64,000 bases of DNA, from NCBI RefSeq assembly GCF_964355755.1, contig NC_092671.1, forward strand, positions 1,309,001 through 1,373,000, written 5' to 3'. Shown piece by piece: positions 63,378 to 64,000 of the stretch. Positions within the stretch are counted from its first letter, which is position 1. Every line of letters begins with the position of its first letter. The DNA is from Antedon mediterranea. Lineage: Eukaryota; Echinodermata; Crinoidea; Comatulida; Antedonidae. The notes under the pieces were generated by a model. The model did not search any database. It saw only the letters and a program-made list of their open reading frames with translations, and was not told where the DNA came from. The translations under genes were made by a program, and so were the position numbers.

Positions 63378-64000
63378 AGACCCCCACTAAAACGTCTCAT
63401 TATATTGGGGGTCTCTTTTTTTGAGATTTCCCGAGACCCCCTAATATAATCCCTGTTTATTGAGAGTGTTGCAAATACCCACCAACGAGCTTGGTCATAA
63501 ATTATTAAAACCCAACTTTTATCGCAAAAACCGTGAATTTATGTTTATTTATTTATCAATTTATTTTTATTTTTTTAATTCATTTCTTTTTAAAGGTTCG
63601 CCCAACACAATATATTTGTCTTCATCCTCCAGTCTGCCTCAAAGTCTGACCTCATATCATTTTGTTATTGCATTGTACGTTATTATCTTTTATGCTTGTT
63701 AATAAAGGTTACGAAACTAGTGTCAGTTTTTGAAATAATCTCCCGCTTTTTAGCTTCTAACATGCATTTATACATCTTACTTAACTTCTAGGACGTCGAC
63801 CTTGTATTCCAAAATGACAGTCTCTTCACACGCGTTCAAGAATTCATCAATCTTCTTATCGTTGCGGCATGTTCTTTGATATCGGCATATCAGTTACCGT
63901 TTATTACTGATACGTCATTCTGTGATTTTGAGACGTTTTAGTGGGGACCCCCTATATAACGTAATATTGACCTAATATTGAGACGTTTTAGTGGGGGTCT
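63378..64000. mobile_element. Inverted-repeat DNA element reaching the window edge
   Basis: The 22 bases from 63378 (agacccccactaaaacgtct, then ca) are the exact reverse complement of the last 22 bases of the window. The repeat tgagacgttttagtggggac occurs again at 63930-63950, and the left end contains a further hairpin (ggggtctc...gagacccc). The right target duplication lies outside the window, so the superfamily is unknown. No transposase was recognised. Confidence 0.65.

Noticed and set aside
1-64000. CRISPR-like interpretation of the tandem repeats
   Set aside because: The repeats are contiguous without unique spacers, and the genome is eukaryotic.

Overview
The window is AT-rich animal DNA with long introns, tRNA-derived SINEs, MITE-like elements, degenerate retrotransposons and many minisatellites. 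Spliced exons with GT/AG borders and a navigator-family protein show it is eukaryotic and metazoan. The frequent taggcctac-type words and the SINE style suggest a marine invertebrate deuterostome, possibly an echinoderm. That placement is an impression, not a demonstration.

One gene dominates the window: a neuron navigator (NAV / UNC-53 family) on the minus strand. Seven exons join in a consistent reading frame from 36128 down to 1903: G 36056-36128, F 32925-33449, E 31721-31903, D 28790-30956, C 3010-4665, B 2478-2661, A 1903-2001. Together they are 4887 bp, or 1629 codons. They encode the end of the calponin-homology (CH) domain, the long Ser/Pro/Lys-rich region with two SxIP motifs, the two SGYMSEG repeats, the DSSSISSG block and the start of the first coiled coil. 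The C-terminal AAA-like ATPase part must lie beyond position 1. The exon or exons for the first two thirds of the CH domain were not found, so the 5' end is incomplete here.

The 24.1-kb intron between D and C holds two unexpected things. An 87-bp exon-like segment (23636-23722) has phases that fit exactly between D and C. A second exon-like segment (12212-12345) carries its own ATG in a strong context, a perfect short heptad pattern and a donor in phase with exon C, so it looks like the first coding exon of a short isoform made from an internal promoter. Candidate 5' exons upstream are at 48176-48244 and about 56663-56890.

The rest is intron or flank filled with repeats: a Tc1/mariner-like MITE (1370-1551), a decayed CR1/Jockey-type LINE (about 13360-15330), a 1085-bp PIF/Harbinger-like element with TAA target duplications (15944-17028), SINEs of at least three kinds, an 826-bp foldback hairpin with 6-bp target duplications (46974-47799), an RTE-like tail, two copies of an RT fragment, a BEL/Pao fragment and an unclassified inverted-repeat element that runs off the right edge (63378-64000). 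Minisatellites with units of 63, 44/51, 21 and 48 bp produce long open frames that are probably not genes; the 44/51-bp array has a higher-order structure.
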